Below are positions 1 to 7,464 of a stretch of 34,191 nucleotides of DNA, piece by piece. Position 1 is the first letter of the stretch. Every line of letters starts with the position of its first letter. The translations under genes and the position numbers were made by a program. This DNA comes from Uliginosibacterium gangwonense (GTDB taxonomy: Bacteria > Pseudomonadota > Gammaproteobacteria > Burkholderiales > Rhodocyclaceae), in the NCBI GenBank assembly GCA_005239635.1, contig SBBQ01000079.1, positions 1 to 34,191 of the forward strand, read 5' to 3'. The notes beneath the pieces are model-generated. The model did no database searches. It was not told the DNA's origin and saw nothing but the letters and a program-made list of their open reading frames with translations.

Positions 1-1
1 T

Positions 2-70
2 CACTTGGCTGTCACTGAATTTCGACTTCTTCATGCAGAACTCCCTCTAACGAGAAAATTCTACTTCTGA
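2..70 (+). pseudogene. Possible tail of a decayed second GAF gene
   Basis: The frame from base 2 reads HLAVTEFRLLHAEL and stops at 68-70. The C-terminal part of the GAF protein at 653-1177 reads HLATLAAMVEAEL at nearly the same distance from the end of the neighbouring methyltransferase sequence. The offset is about 1,086 bases here against about 1,101 at the methyltransferase relic. If real, the relic at 170-567 is one end of a duplicated GAF-methyltransferase segment cut by the window edge. The match is short and imperfect, so this is tentative. Confidence 0.3.
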
Positions 71-169
71 TCGCGATGGTTTTACGGGGGGATTACCAAT
101 GGATATCGCTTTTGAGACTGCAATAAGATAATGCATACATCCGAATAACTAGGTTAGCCATTAACAAAA

Positions 170-567
170 CAGCACGTCAGCCGATATGTTGACGTGTATG
201 ATCAACCGAACAACCCTTATCTTCGCAGCCATCGCCACAATCAATGGCTGAGCCTAACCTGACAGCGGTATCAAAACAGACGCGGTGGCGCATTGCACCA
301 ACCGCCACTCAAACCGGCGTCTTCGTTGTCAAACATCCAAGCACAGGATTTTGCAAATACGCCGCATACAACGACTGATTAGCATCAAGCAGTATCGTCA
401 GAACTTAGCCCCTACTTGCTTGTAGTTTGCCAATAGGGTGTTCACCATACAGACTCGCAAAAAATAAAGGCTCTATCGTTCAACAGCAAAATGGATTTCG
501 GATAATACTGATCTACGTATTTTTAAGTACGAAGCTATTGACTCGAGTTGCGGGAATCTCCGATATA
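170..567 (-). pseudogene. Degenerate duplicate of the TrmH/SpoU-type RNA methyltransferase gene
   Basis: Read on the minus strand, this aligns with the intact gene at 1271-2071. Exact shared runs include 285-296 with 1380-1391, 364-377 with 1461-1474 and 422-434 with 1520-1532, all in the same order. The part near 437-500 then matches about 1784-1840, so roughly 251 bases are missing in the relic. Weaker similarity continues to about 567, matching the gene's N-terminal third. Small indels that are not multiples of three and the missing block destroy the reading frame. The missing block carries SPOUT motif 1 (cofactor-binding fold), so no active enzyme can be made. It is an old, non-functional paralogue; the boundaries are approximate. 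Confidence 0.8.
538..567 (+). promoter_or_regulatory. Candidate promoter for the GAF gene
   Basis: TTGACT at 538-543 is followed after 18 bases by GATATA at 562-567, a fair sigma-70 pair about 85 bases before the start codon. A perfect TATAAT at 586-591 is also present but lacks a recognisable -35. Both lie within or just beyond the relic, so the GAF gene may use a promoter formed from decayed sequence. This is inferred from motifs only. Confidence 0.3.
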
Positions 568-652
568 CAAGGCAGGTGGGCACCTTATAATGAGGACCAG
601 CACGTACCAAAAATAGCAGCTATCCGAACGAAGTCTGATTAGGGGTCATCCC

Positions 653-1177
653 GTGCTGACACCGGCTATTCCCGCCAATGAAGCTGAGCGACTCGCTACG
701 CTGCACAGTCTAAATATTTTGGACACCCCGCCGGAAGAACGGTTTGACCTCATCACCGTTTACGCCGCTTCACTCTTCAACGTTCCTATTACAGTAATCA
801 GCCTAGTCGACGCTCATCGAAATTGGCATAAGTCTATGCATGGTATTAGCATGTCTGAGGCGCCGCGCGGTTTGGGATTTAGTGGTCATGCCATATTACA
901 AAAGAGCATCTTTGAAATATCCGATACAAGAGAGGATGTTCGCTTTGCCGACAATCCGCTTGTGTTGGGTCCGCCTAATGTGCGCTTTTACGCAGGCTAC
1001 CCATTGACGATGAAGAATGGACATTGTGTTGGCACGCTGTGCTTGATTGACACCATGCCTAAGCGACTCTCTGAGTGGGAACGCGAGCATCTCGCCACCT
1101 TAGCGGCCATGGTGGAAGCGGAGTTGCAAGGTGAAGACGGCGGTTTATTGCCGGGTGAATTGGTTGGTTTGAGTTAA
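653..1177 (+). CDS. Stand-alone GAF-domain protein
   Basis: The 174-residue protein is a single GAF domain with no output domain. It follows the family seen fused to GGDEF or histidine kinase domains: ILDTPPEERFD at 22-32, VPITVISLVD at 44-53, VRFYAGYPL at 110-118 and GTLCLID at 127-133. GAF domains bind small ligands, tetrapyrroles or other proteins; the ligand here is unknown and the product should be cytoplasmic. The usual FCGHAI motif reads FSGHAI, with serine at residue 77 where cysteine is common. The GTG start at 653 is supported by AGGGG at 641-645, seven bases upstream. It lies between a methyltransferase relic and the intact convergent copy. The family call is firm; a signalling role is inferred. 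Confidence 0.85.
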   Translation: MLTPAIPANEAERLATLHSLNILDTPPEERFDLITVYAASLFNVPITVISLVDAHRNWHKSMHGISMSEAPRGLGFSGHAILQKSIFEISDTREDVRFADNPLVLGPPNVRFYAGYPLTMKNGHCVGTLCLIDTMPKRLSEWEREHLATLAAMVEAELQGEDGGLLPGELVGLS

Positions 1178-1270
1178 AACCAACCACCTTGTGATTTGAG
1201 CGCTACGTATTCAAATACCAAATAATCTAGTGCCAAGTACTATTCAACCTTCGTACTTTAGGTACGCCCA

Positions 1271-2071
1271 TTAGGCACGCCCAACCCGTTGGCGTGCCTG
1301 CTCAAACAAACACACCGTCGCAGCCATTGCCACATTCAATGACTCTGCCTGACCGGGCATGGGGATCAGAACGGAATTCGTGGCGCATTGCGCCAGCGCG
1401 TCACTCAAACCTGCACCCTCATTGCCAAACAACCACGCGCAGGGCTTTTGCAAATTGGCTGCATACAACGACTGTGTGGCATCAAGCCGAGTCGCTAAAA
1501 TTTGTCCGCCGACTTGCTCGTAGTTTGCCAATGCTGCGGCAACATCCACGCCTTCATGCAGACGCAACACGCAGTGTGCGCCCTGCCCTGCCCGCAGCAC
1601 TTTGGGGCTCCAAGCTTGCACACAGCCGGGTGTGAGCAACACATCTTGCACACCCACAGCGGCGCAGGCGCGCAAAATGGTGCCTAGGTTGCCTGCATCT
1701 TGTATCGCCTCTAGCACGACACAATCGCCAAGCGGACTGGGCATGGCCTGCTGTGGAATTGCGACTTCGGCCAAAATGCCAATCGGTGAGTCAACCGGGC
1801 TCACAAAATTAAACGCGCTATCGCTTAATAACAAAATGGATTCAGCTTGATGCTGTTCCACCTGCGAAATGAGTCGTGCGATTTCCGGCTTATGCTGCGC
1901 GCTTTCTGCCACCACCAAAGTAATGGGCAGGCCCATGTGCTGCAGCCAACTCTCAACCAGATGCACGCCATCCAGCAACGTGCGGCCGCTGTCTCGACGC
2001 GCGCGCGAAGACGTACCCAACGTTTGCAGGGTACGTACAGTTGGATTATCGCGAGAGCTGAGATATTTCAT
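1271..2071 (-). CDS. TrmH/SpoU-family RNA 2'-O-methyltransferase
   Basis: The 266-residue protein has the two-domain build of SpoU-type enzymes: an N-terminal RNA-binding domain (about 1-95) and a C-terminal knotted SPOUT domain. Motif 1 is EAIQDAGNLGTILRACAAVG, motif 2 WLFGNEGAGLS, motif 3 IPMPGQAESLNVAMAA, carrying the conserved N and E of this class. Such enzymes transfer a methyl group from S-adenosylmethionine to a ribose 2'-OH in rRNA or tRNA; the target cannot be told from sequence, so no symbol is given. It is the last gene of the long minus-strand cluster, 24 bases after the CopD-like gene, with no clear Shine-Dalgarno sequence. A degenerate second copy lies at 170-567. Confidence 0.92.
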   Translation of the reverse strand: MKYLSSRDNPTVRTLQTLGTSSRARRDSGRTLLDGVHLVESWLQHMGLPITLVVAESAQHKPEIARLISQVEQHQAESILLLSDSAFNFVSPVDSPIGILAEVAIPQQAMPSPLGDCVVLEAIQDAGNLGTILRACAAVGVQDVLLTPGCVQAWSPKVLRAGQGAHCVLRLHEGVDVAAALANYEQVGGQILATRLDATQSLYAANLQKPCAWLFGNEGAGLSDALAQCATNSVLIPMPGQAESLNVAMAATVCLFEQARQRVGRA

Positions 2072-2095
2072 GTGGGTTCAATAATTGGCAATGTC

Positions 2096-2569
2096 TTAGC
2101 CAGCAAACCACCAACCTAGTGTGGCGGTTGCAACCGTTACAAAACCAAGCAGTAAGTTAATACCAACCCATTGTCGAATTTTGCCGAGTGCAGCACCACC
2201 TGCTGGCCAGTTCTCATTGGCAACAGCTTGGCGTAAAGCCACATAAAACTTGAAGTACACCCGTAGATAAATGGCTGTCATGACGGTGCCAAGCGTTAGC
2301 ATCACATGCCAATGCTTGGGTGCAAAAGCCATGCCACCGGGCAACAGCATACACAAGCCGCTTAACCACAGTGCTGCGAGCGCAGCCCAAACCAAGGGGA
2401 AGAAGCGTTTAAAGACTGCGCACCATAAGCGCAAACGTTGTGGCGCATCGAGAATCTCAACCGCGGCAGGGCGCAGGCAAAGATAGGCGAATGCCATGCC
2501 GCCAACCCAAATCAGCACACTTAAAACATGTAGAAATAAAAACAGCGGCCGCCATTCTGCTCCAGGCAT
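2096..2569 (-). CDS. CopD-family integral membrane protein
   Basis: The 157-residue protein has four predicted membrane helices (about 8-30, 53-77, 88-108 and 133-155). The first contains FLHVLSVLIWVGG, the histidine-bearing helix typical of the copper resistance D fold, and further histidines (His87, His89) sit near the start of helix three. This family is linked to copper handling or haem-type membrane proteins, but short single-domain members like this are mostly uncharacterised, so a copper role is only a family-level suggestion. The ATG has AGGAG five bases upstream, overlapping the TAG stop of rnhB, so translation is probably coupled. No copper-related neighbour is present. Confidence 0.8.
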   Translation of the reverse strand: MPGAEWRPLFLFLHVLSVLIWVGGMAFAYLCLRPAAVEILDAPQRLRLWCAVFKRFFPLVWAALAALWLSGLCMLLPGGMAFAPKHWHVMLTLGTVMTAIYLRVYFKFYVALRQAVANENWPAGGAALGKIRQWVGINLLLGFVTVATATLGWWFAG

Positions 2570-2577
2570 GATTGCTC

Positions 2578-3300
2578 CTAAAAATCTAAATCAAGCGTCG
2601 ATGGCACAGCCACTTGGTGACGCGATTCTGCTTTTATTTTGGGTTGATTACGCTGACTTGCTGAAGAACGATGCTTCTGGCGCTGGGACTTTTGTTCGGC
2701 TTTATAGGCGTCCTGCTTTGCTTGCTCGTCTGCCGAGAGTAATGCATACACAGGACTAAAGCTGCCACGGTGAATAGGCGTCACGCCGAGCGTCTGCAAG
2801 GCTGCCAAATGCGCTGCCGTACCGTAACCTTTGTGTTGGGCCAGTCCATAGCCCGGGTATTGCGCATCCAGTTGTTCCATCTCTGCATCACGCGCAGTCT
2901 TTGCCAATATGGAAGCAGCTGATATTGCAGGTTCAAGCGCGTCACCCTCAACGATGGCTTGCGCTGGAATTGATAACGCTGGGCAACGATTCCCATCAAT
3001 CAATGCAGATTGTGCCGCGGGCGTTAGCGCCTCGACCGCACGCTGCATGGCCAGCATGGTGGCGTTTAAGATATTGAGCCGGTCAATTTCTTCAACCGAT
3101 GCCTGAGCAATCGACCAGGCCAGAGCGTTCGTGCGGATCAGCGCCGCCAATTCTTCGCGACGTTGCGCTGAAAGTTGCTTTGAATCATTCAGCCCTTCGA
3201 TTGGTCGCGCCGGATCCAGAATAACGGCCGCCGCATACACTGCACCACATAAGGGGCCACGCCCTGCTTCATCGACCCCACATACGAGTATGGCGGTCAT
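2578..3300 (-). CDS. rnhB: Ribonuclease HII with a C-terminal extension
   Basis: RNase HII nicks RNA in RNA-DNA hybrids, including single ribonucleotides left in DNA. The signature [12 protein letters not shown] opens the protein, giving active-site Asp10 and Glu11; Asp102 (in IDGN) and Asp120 (in [17 protein letters not shown]) complete the metal site. The catalytic core ends near residue 192, about the usual 190-215 length. A hydrophilic basic tail of about 48 residues, rich in Lys, Arg, Gln and Ser, follows and ends in TLDLDF, which resembles a sliding-clamp-binding peptide. The start overlaps the lpxB stop as ATGA, indicating translational coupling. The enzyme call is secure; the tail function is inferred. 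Confidence 0.97.
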   Translation of the reverse strand: MTAILVCGVDEAGRGPLCGAVYAAAVILDPARPIEGLNDSKQLSAQRREELAALIRTNALAWSIAQASVEEIDRLNILNATMLAMQRAVEALTPAAQSALIDGNRCPALSIPAQAIVEGDALEPAISAASILAKTARDAEMEQLDAQYPGYGLAQHKGYGTAAHLAALQTLGVTPIHRGSFSPVYALLSADEQAKQDAYKAEQKSQRQKHRSSASQRNQPKIKAESRHQVAVPSTLDLDF

Positions 3301-4484
3301 GCTGAAGCTTCTGCCGAGGCGGGCGGTGCAACGTCAAATCCACGTGTGGCATTTGGCATATATGAGGCCACCACCTCGGCTGCCTTGTGAGCACTGTCTT
3401 GACGTAGTTGTTGATGAATTTCGAGAAAACGTTCGCGCAATTGCGTTTGCACGTTACGGTCTCGCATCAGGTTGCCCATGGCTTGCGCCAAATTGTCTGA
3501 CGTTGCATCTTCTTGCAACAACTCCGGCACTAAAAATTGCTTTGCCAAGATATTGGGCAAACCCACCCATGGCTGATACGCCATGCGTTTCATGATGCGC
3601 CAGCTCATCTGAGACATGCGATAGGTAATGACGTGCGGAGCCTTTAGCATGGCGGCTTCGAGCGTTGCTGTGCCACTTGCGACTAAGGCCACATCACACG
3701 CAGCCAAGGCATCATGAGAGTGCCCAAACAGCAATTGAATGGGCAATTGCGTTGCCTCTTGTCGCCACAGCGCATGCTCAAACAGTGTGCGCGTTTCACG
3801 TGTAATCAGTGGTACCAGAAAGCGTGCTTGCGGAAACTCTGAATGTAGCTTTTTTGCGGTTTGCGCAAACAAATCTGCCATGTAGCGTAATTCAGATTGC
3901 CGGCTGCCCGGCAATAGCGAAAATACTTGTGTTTGGTCATCAAGCCCTAAACGCTCACGTGCCTGAACACGCGCAGACTCGATTGGAAACTCGTCTGCGA
4001 GTGGGTGCCCGACAAAGGTGGCGGGCACTTTGACCTTTTCGTACAGTGTTGGCTCAAACGGAAACAAGCAGAGAATATGCGAAACGGATTGCGCAATGCG
4101 CTTAATGCGACTGCCCCGCCACGCCCAAATTGATGGGCTAATGTAGTGAACGGTTTTAATGCCGGCGCGTTTGAGTTGCGCCTCAAGCCACAAGTTAAAG
4201 TCCGGCGCATCGACACCAATGAATACGTCTGGCTTTTCTTGCAGCAGGCGCTTTAGTAGCGCTTTACGAATACCTGAAATTTCGCGGTAGTGGCGTAGAA
4301 CCTCAACATAGCCTCGTACCGCTAGCTTCTCGCTGGGCCACCACGCTTTGAAGCCTTCGGCCTGCATTTTGGGGCCGCCGATGCCGACGAATTCGGCATT
4401 GGGCAAACGTTCGCGCAGCGCGCGAATAAGATGGCTGGCGAGCAAATCACCCGATGCCTCCCCTGCAACCATGGCTATGCGCAT
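3297..4484 (-). CDS. lpxB: Lipid-A-disaccharide synthase
   Basis: LpxB joins UDP-2,3-diacylglucosamine to lipid X, forming the disaccharide core of lipid A at the inner face of the cytoplasmic membrane. The 395-residue protein shows the GT19 layout: N-terminal AGEASGD, then [30 protein letters not shown] and LLPGSRQSE, and in the C-terminal lobe [15 protein letters not shown] and MVYR-like ITYRMS. An in-frame TTG at 4490 lies directly against the AGGA, so the ATG at 4484, six bases from AGGA (4491-4494), is preferred. lpxA ends 45 bases upstream, and the stop overlaps the rnhB start. Confidence 0.97.
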   Translation of the reverse strand: MRIAMVAGEASGDLLASHLIRALRERLPNAEFVGIGGPKMQAEGFKAWWPSEKLAVRGYVEVLRHYREISGIRKALLKRLLQEKPDVFIGVDAPDFNLWLEAQLKRAGIKTVHYISPSIWAWRGSRIKRIAQSVSHILCLFPFEPTLYEKVKVPATFVGHPLADEFPIESARVQARERLGLDDQTQVFSLLPGSRQSELRYMADLFAQTAKKLHSEFPQARFLVPLITRETRTLFEHALWRQEATQLPIQLLFGHSHDALAACDVALVASGTATLEAAMLKAPHVITYRMSQMSWRIMKRMAYQPWVGLPNILAKQFLVPELLQEDATSDNLAQAMGNLMRDRNVQTQLRERFLEIHQQLRQDSAHKAAEVVASYMPNATRGFDVAPPASAEASA

Positions 4485-4490
4485 TGCCAA

Positions 4491-4494
4491 TCCT
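4491..4494 (-). promoter_or_regulatory. Ribosome binding site that fixes the lpxB start
   Basis: AGGA on the minus strand sits six bases before ATG 4484 but directly abuts the alternative TTG at 4490, so the shorter protein is the likely product. Confidence 0.65.
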
Positions 4495-4529
4495 GAACCG
4501 CTATAAAAGCCTGACGAATAATTATCGGA

Positions 4530-5306
4530 CTAACGAACAATTCCGCGCGACGACGCCGAAATAAAATCGAGCAGCATACCAAGCTCTGGCGTTTGCTCTG
4601 CCGCTACGCGAATTTCCTGACGCGCTTCATCCAGCGTAAGCCCGTTACGGTACAAACTCTTGTACGCACGTTTGATGGCCATGACCGCATCGCTGCTGTA
4701 ACCGCGACGCTTCAGGCCTTCACTATTAATGCCATGCGGTGCGGCTGGGCTGCCCGACACGGTGACATAGGGTGGCAAGTCTTGCAACAGCACGGTACCA
4801 ACGCCGCAGAAACTATGCGCGCCAACGCGTACAAACTGATGCACACCTGTGAAACCGCCTAGGATGGCCCAATCACCAACTTCAACATGTCCAGCCAAGG
4901 TCGCGTTATTGGCAAAAATCGTTTGGTTACCGACGATACAGTCGTGTGCGATGTGCACGTAGGCCATGATCCAACTGTCATCACCTAAACGCGTTTCGCC
5001 TTTGTCTTGGCTGGTTCCAATATTGAAGCTGCAGTATTCGCGAATCGTGTTGCGATTGCCAATCACCAAGCGTGTCGGCTCACCTGCATATTTTTTATCT
5101 TGCGGCGCTTCGCCAAGCGAACAAAAATGAAAAATACGATTGTCGCTACCAATTTGCGTGTGGCCGGTAATTACGCAATGCGAGCCAATTTCGGTGTTAT
5201 CACCGATCTCAACATTTGGCCCCACGATGGTGTACGGCCCAATACGGACATTGTTACCCAGCTTTGCAGCTGGGTCGACCAGAGCTGTTTGGTGAATATT
5301 GCTCAT
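4530..5306 (-). CDS. lpxA: UDP-N-acetylglucosamine O-acyltransferase
   Basis: LpxA moves a 3-hydroxyacyl chain from acyl carrier protein to the 3-OH of UDP-GlcNAc, the first step of lipid A synthesis. The 258-residue protein is built of hexapeptide repeats forming a left-handed beta helix (about 5-185) and a helical C-terminal domain. Catalytic His121 lies in HIAHDC and equals E. coli His125; His156-Gln157 match His160-Gln161. The residue aligned with the chain-length ruler Gly173 of E. coli is Val169, which may favour a shorter acyl chain. The ATG at 5306 has AGGT five bases upstream and lies 10 bases after fabZ; a longer frame to 5330 would overlap fabZ without a good ribosome site. Confidence 0.97.
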   Translation of the reverse strand: MSNIHQTALVDPAAKLGNNVRIGPYTIVGPNVEIGDNTEIGSHCVITGHTQIGSDNRIFHFCSLGEAPQDKKYAGEPTRLVIGNRNTIREYCSFNIGTSQDKGETRLGDDSWIMAYVHIAHDCIVGNQTIFANNATLAGHVEVGDWAILGGFTGVHQFVRVGAHSFCGVGTVLLQDLPPYVTVSGSPAAPHGINSEGLKRRGYSSDAVMAIKRAYKSLYRNGLTLDEARQEIRVAAEQTPELGMLLDFISASSRGIVR

Positions 5307-5316
5307 GATCGACCTG

Positions 5317-5799
5317 TTATTGAATCTCACGCAGCGCGCAAATTAGCTCGGCTTCTGCGGCAACCGCGCCATCGACACGCGCAACTGCTGAGTACTTCCA
5401 GATACCGCGCTTGTTTGCAGTAATGGACACTTCTAATTCAATTTGATCACCCGCACTCACCGGCTTTTTAAAACGCACACCGTCAATGCCAGCAAAATAG
5501 TAAACCGAGTTTTCGTCAGGCAAGGTGTTCATAGTTTTGAACGACAAAATGGCGGCAGCCTGCGCCATAGCCTCAACAATTAACACACCTGGCATCACGG
5601 GATAATGCGGGAAATGCCCAGGAAAGAACGGCTCATTGATGGTGACATTTTTAATTGCGACGATACGCTCGCCGGGCACCAACTCACGTACGCGATCAAC
5701 TAGCAAAAACGGATAGCGATGCGGCAGGTATTTAAGAACTTGATGAATATCCATCAAGGTGGTTGCCGTTGTGGATGTTTGATCTTGCGTTTCGCTCAC
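5317..5799 (-). CDS. fabZ: (3R)-hydroxyacyl-ACP dehydratase
   Basis: FabZ dehydrates 3-hydroxyacyl-ACP during fatty acid elongation and competes with LpxA for 3-hydroxyacyl-ACP. The hot-dog-fold protein carries the catalytic pair His62 and Glu76 in [20 protein letters not shown]. Three starts are possible. GTG at 5799 has GGGG six bases upstream and gives 160 residues; ATG at 5811 has no ribosome site and adds four residues; ATG at 5754 lacks a ribosome site too. I chose the GTG. It sits between lpxD (65 bases upstream) and lpxA, the usual order. Confidence 0.95.
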   Translation of the reverse strand: MSETQDQTSTTATTLMDIHQVLKYLPHRYPFLLVDRVRELVPGERIVAIKNVTINEPFFPGHFPHYPVMPGVLIVEAMAQAAAILSFKTMNTLPDENSVYYFAGIDGVRFKKPVSAGDQIELEVSITANKRGIWKYSAVARVDGAVAAEAELICALREIQ

Positions 5800-5805
5800 G
5801 TCGTA

Positions 5806-5809
5806 CCCC
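5806..5809 (-). promoter_or_regulatory. Ribosome binding site favouring a GTG start for fabZ
   Basis: GGGG on the minus strand lies six bases before GTG 5799. The upstream in-frame ATG at 5811 overlaps this run and has no site of its own. Confidence 0.5.
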
Positions 5810-5864
5810 ATTCAATAAAGGCGTCCAAATCGCACAGGGATTCGGAAGATCCTGCCCGAAGTCA

Positions 5865-6932
5865 TTATTCTTCGGCGCTCGTTTTAGTCTGTTGTGTTAG
5901 CTCTGTGAGCTGTTTTTCTAGCTGGCGGATTTTGTCTGAAAGTGCATCTAAGTGTCGAATGTGCGAAAAATTTCGCAACCACTCTTTATGTTCCAATACA
6001 GGCACAGTCGCAGTGTAGACGCCAGCTTGTTCAACTGATTTTGCCAAGACCGTACCTGTTGAAACGGTGACATCATCCGCTACTTCAAGGTGCCCCAAAA
6101 TAATGGCACCACCCCCTGCCATGACACGATTTCCAATTTTGGCACTGCCTGCGACACCCACACAGCCGGCAAAAGCACAATGCTCACCCAGCTGCACGTT
6201 GTGTGCAATTTGAATCTGGTTATCTAACTTGGTGCCATTGCCAATAACGGTGTCGTCCAGTGCACCGCGATCAATCGTGGTGTTGGCGCCAATCTCAACA
6301 TCATCGCCAATGATTACGCGCCCAACTTGCGGAATTTTGACCCAAGCCCCACTACGCTCGCGTGCAAAACCAAAGCCGTCAGAACCGATTACCGCACCTG
6401 CGTGAACAATGGTTCTTTGACCAATTTGGCAATCGGCATAAATACTGACGTTGCCATAGATATAGCTGTCGCTGCCAATGCTCACGCCATCAGCAATCCA
6501 ACAGCCAGGCCCAATAACAACACGCTCACCTATGGTGACATGACGGCCAATATGTGCGCCTGCGCCAATACTGGCAGAAGCCGCAATTTGATCTGAGCTG
6601 CAGGTAGCAGAAGGATGTATGCCGGGATGCGGACGCGCCGTTGGGTTGAGTAACTGCGACAGTCGCGCAAAATAGACATACGCGTCATCAGCTACGATAT
6701 GCGTGCGATTGGAACAACGCGCCGAAGCGCGCTCATTCACAATGACTACAGTCGCCTCAGTGGTCGCTAACTGTTCTGCGTAGCGAGGGTTAGCAAGAAA
6801 TGTAGCCTGTCCCTCGCTCGCCGATTCAAGTGTTGCCACACTACGCACTTGGAGCGTGCCATCACCCACTAAGCGCCCACCGAGTTGCGCAACGATCTCG
6901 TCTAACCGCCACGCACGCGGAGAGGTTTGCAT
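5865..6932 (-). CDS. lpxD: UDP-3-O-(3-hydroxyacyl)glucosamine N-acyltransferase
   Basis: LpxD adds the second, N-linked hydroxyacyl chain to UDP-3-O-acylglucosamine, the third step in lipid A synthesis. The 355-residue protein has an N-terminal uridine-binding domain (about 1-105, with ATFLANPRY at 43-51), a left-handed beta helix of hexapeptide repeats (about 106-300) and a C-terminal helix with coiled-coil character (about 320-350). Catalytic His244 lies in NQIQIAHNVQLGE, matching His239 of E. coli. The ATG lies three bases after the skp stop, so the two genes are almost certainly co-translated. Confidence 0.97.
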   Translation of the reverse strand: MQTSPRAWRLDEIVAQLGGRLVGDGTLQVRSVATLESASEGQATFLANPRYAEQLATTEATVVIVNERASARCSNRTHIVADDAYVYFARLSQLLNPTARPHPGIHPSATCSSDQIAASASIGAGAHIGRHVTIGERVVIGPGCWIADGVSIGSDSYIYGNVSIYADCQIGQRTIVHAGAVIGSDGFGFARERSGAWVKIPQVGRVIIGDDVEIGANTTIDRGALDDTVIGNGTKLDNQIQIAHNVQLGEHCAFAGCVGVAGSAKIGNRVMAGGGAIILGHLEVADDVTVSTGTVLAKSVEQAGVYTATVPVLEHKEWLRNFSHIRHLDALSDKIRQLEKQLTELTQQTKTSAEE

Positions 6933-6935
6933 TAT

Positions 6936-7445
6936 TTACTTCTTGTCTGCATCCGACAGCGTGCTGAGGATCTTGTCGGTAATATCAATACGCGGTGAGA
7001 AATGAACAGCTTCTTGCACGATTAAATCGTAGCGTTCAGCTTCGGCATACTGTTTGATCACGCGATTGGCACGCTCAACAACAGCCGCCAGTTCCTCATT
7101 ACGACGCTGATTAAGATCTTCACGAAACTCACGGTCTTTACGCTGCAGATCACGACTCAACTCGGTTAAATCGCGCTCTTTATTACGACGATCTTTGTCA
7201 GCCAAAGAGGTGCCTTCTCGTGTCAATTGCGCCTGCATTGACTCGACTTGTTTGGCCATGCGTTGTAAATCGGCATTACGACGCTCAAATTCTTTTTCGA
7301 GCTTTTGTTGTGCGCGTAGAGCTGGCGCAGACTCTTTCAGAATTCGGTCAGCGTTAACAAAACCAATTTTGAGATCACCTTGAGCCGATGCGCCCAAACT
7401 CGCCAAAAGCATGGCGGCACATGCGGTGAAATGTTTGTAGTTCAA
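6936..7445 (-). CDS. skp: Periplasmic chaperone Skp/OmpH
   Basis: Skp is a trimeric periplasmic chaperone that holds unfolded outer-membrane proteins on their way to the Bam complex. The 169-residue product starts with a signal peptide (about 1-21, cleavage near ASA-QG), then DLKIGFVNADRILKES, the beta strand of the family, and a long charged coiled coil (about 45-140) that forms the tentacles. The start is TTG at 7445, strongly supported by AGGAGA five bases upstream; the next in-frame ATG falls inside the signal peptide. It sits between bamA and lpxD, its standard place. Confidence 0.95.
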   Translation of the reverse strand: MNYKHFTACAAMLLASLGASAQGDLKIGFVNADRILKESAPALRAQQKLEKEFERRNADLQRMAKQVESMQAQLTREGTSLADKDRRNKERDLTELSRDLQRKDREFREDLNQRRNEELAAVVERANRVIKQYAEAERYDLIVQEAVHFSPRIDITDKILSTLSDADKK

Positions 7446-7450
7446 CTTAC

Positions 7451-7456
7451 TCTCCT
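7451..7456 (-). promoter_or_regulatory. Strong ribosome binding site for the TTG start of skp
   Basis: AGGAGA on the minus strand, five bases before TTG 7445. It decides the start, since the next ATG (residue 12) would cut the signal peptide. Confidence 0.75.
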
Positions 7457-7464
7457 GCGATTAA

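Larger units (their letters stand above)
1..652. other. Gene-poor left margin with decayed sequence
   Basis: No convincing intact gene is seen in these 652 bases. Most of it (about 170-567) aligns, with gaps, to the intact RNA methyltransferase gene at 1271-2071 and is annotated separately as a pseudogene. The first ~70 bases may be the tail of a second GAF gene. A 71-codon frame at 427-642 crosses the relic, has no family resemblance and is not called. The last ~85 bases before the GAF gene would hold its promoter and ribosome binding site. Confidence 0.7.

Noticed and set aside
427-642. 71-codon plus-strand frame upstream of the GAF gene
   Set aside because: It runs across the methyltransferase relic, has no family likeness and no good ribosome site.
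1247-1261. Small inverted repeat CGTAC-5-GTACG between the GAF gene and the methyltransferase
   Set aside because: The stem is only five pairs with no T-run; too weak to call a terminator.
3131-3595. 154-codon plus-strand frame antisense to rnhB and lpxB
   Set aside because: Both minus-strand genes here are complete with catalytic motifs; the antisense product resembles nothing.
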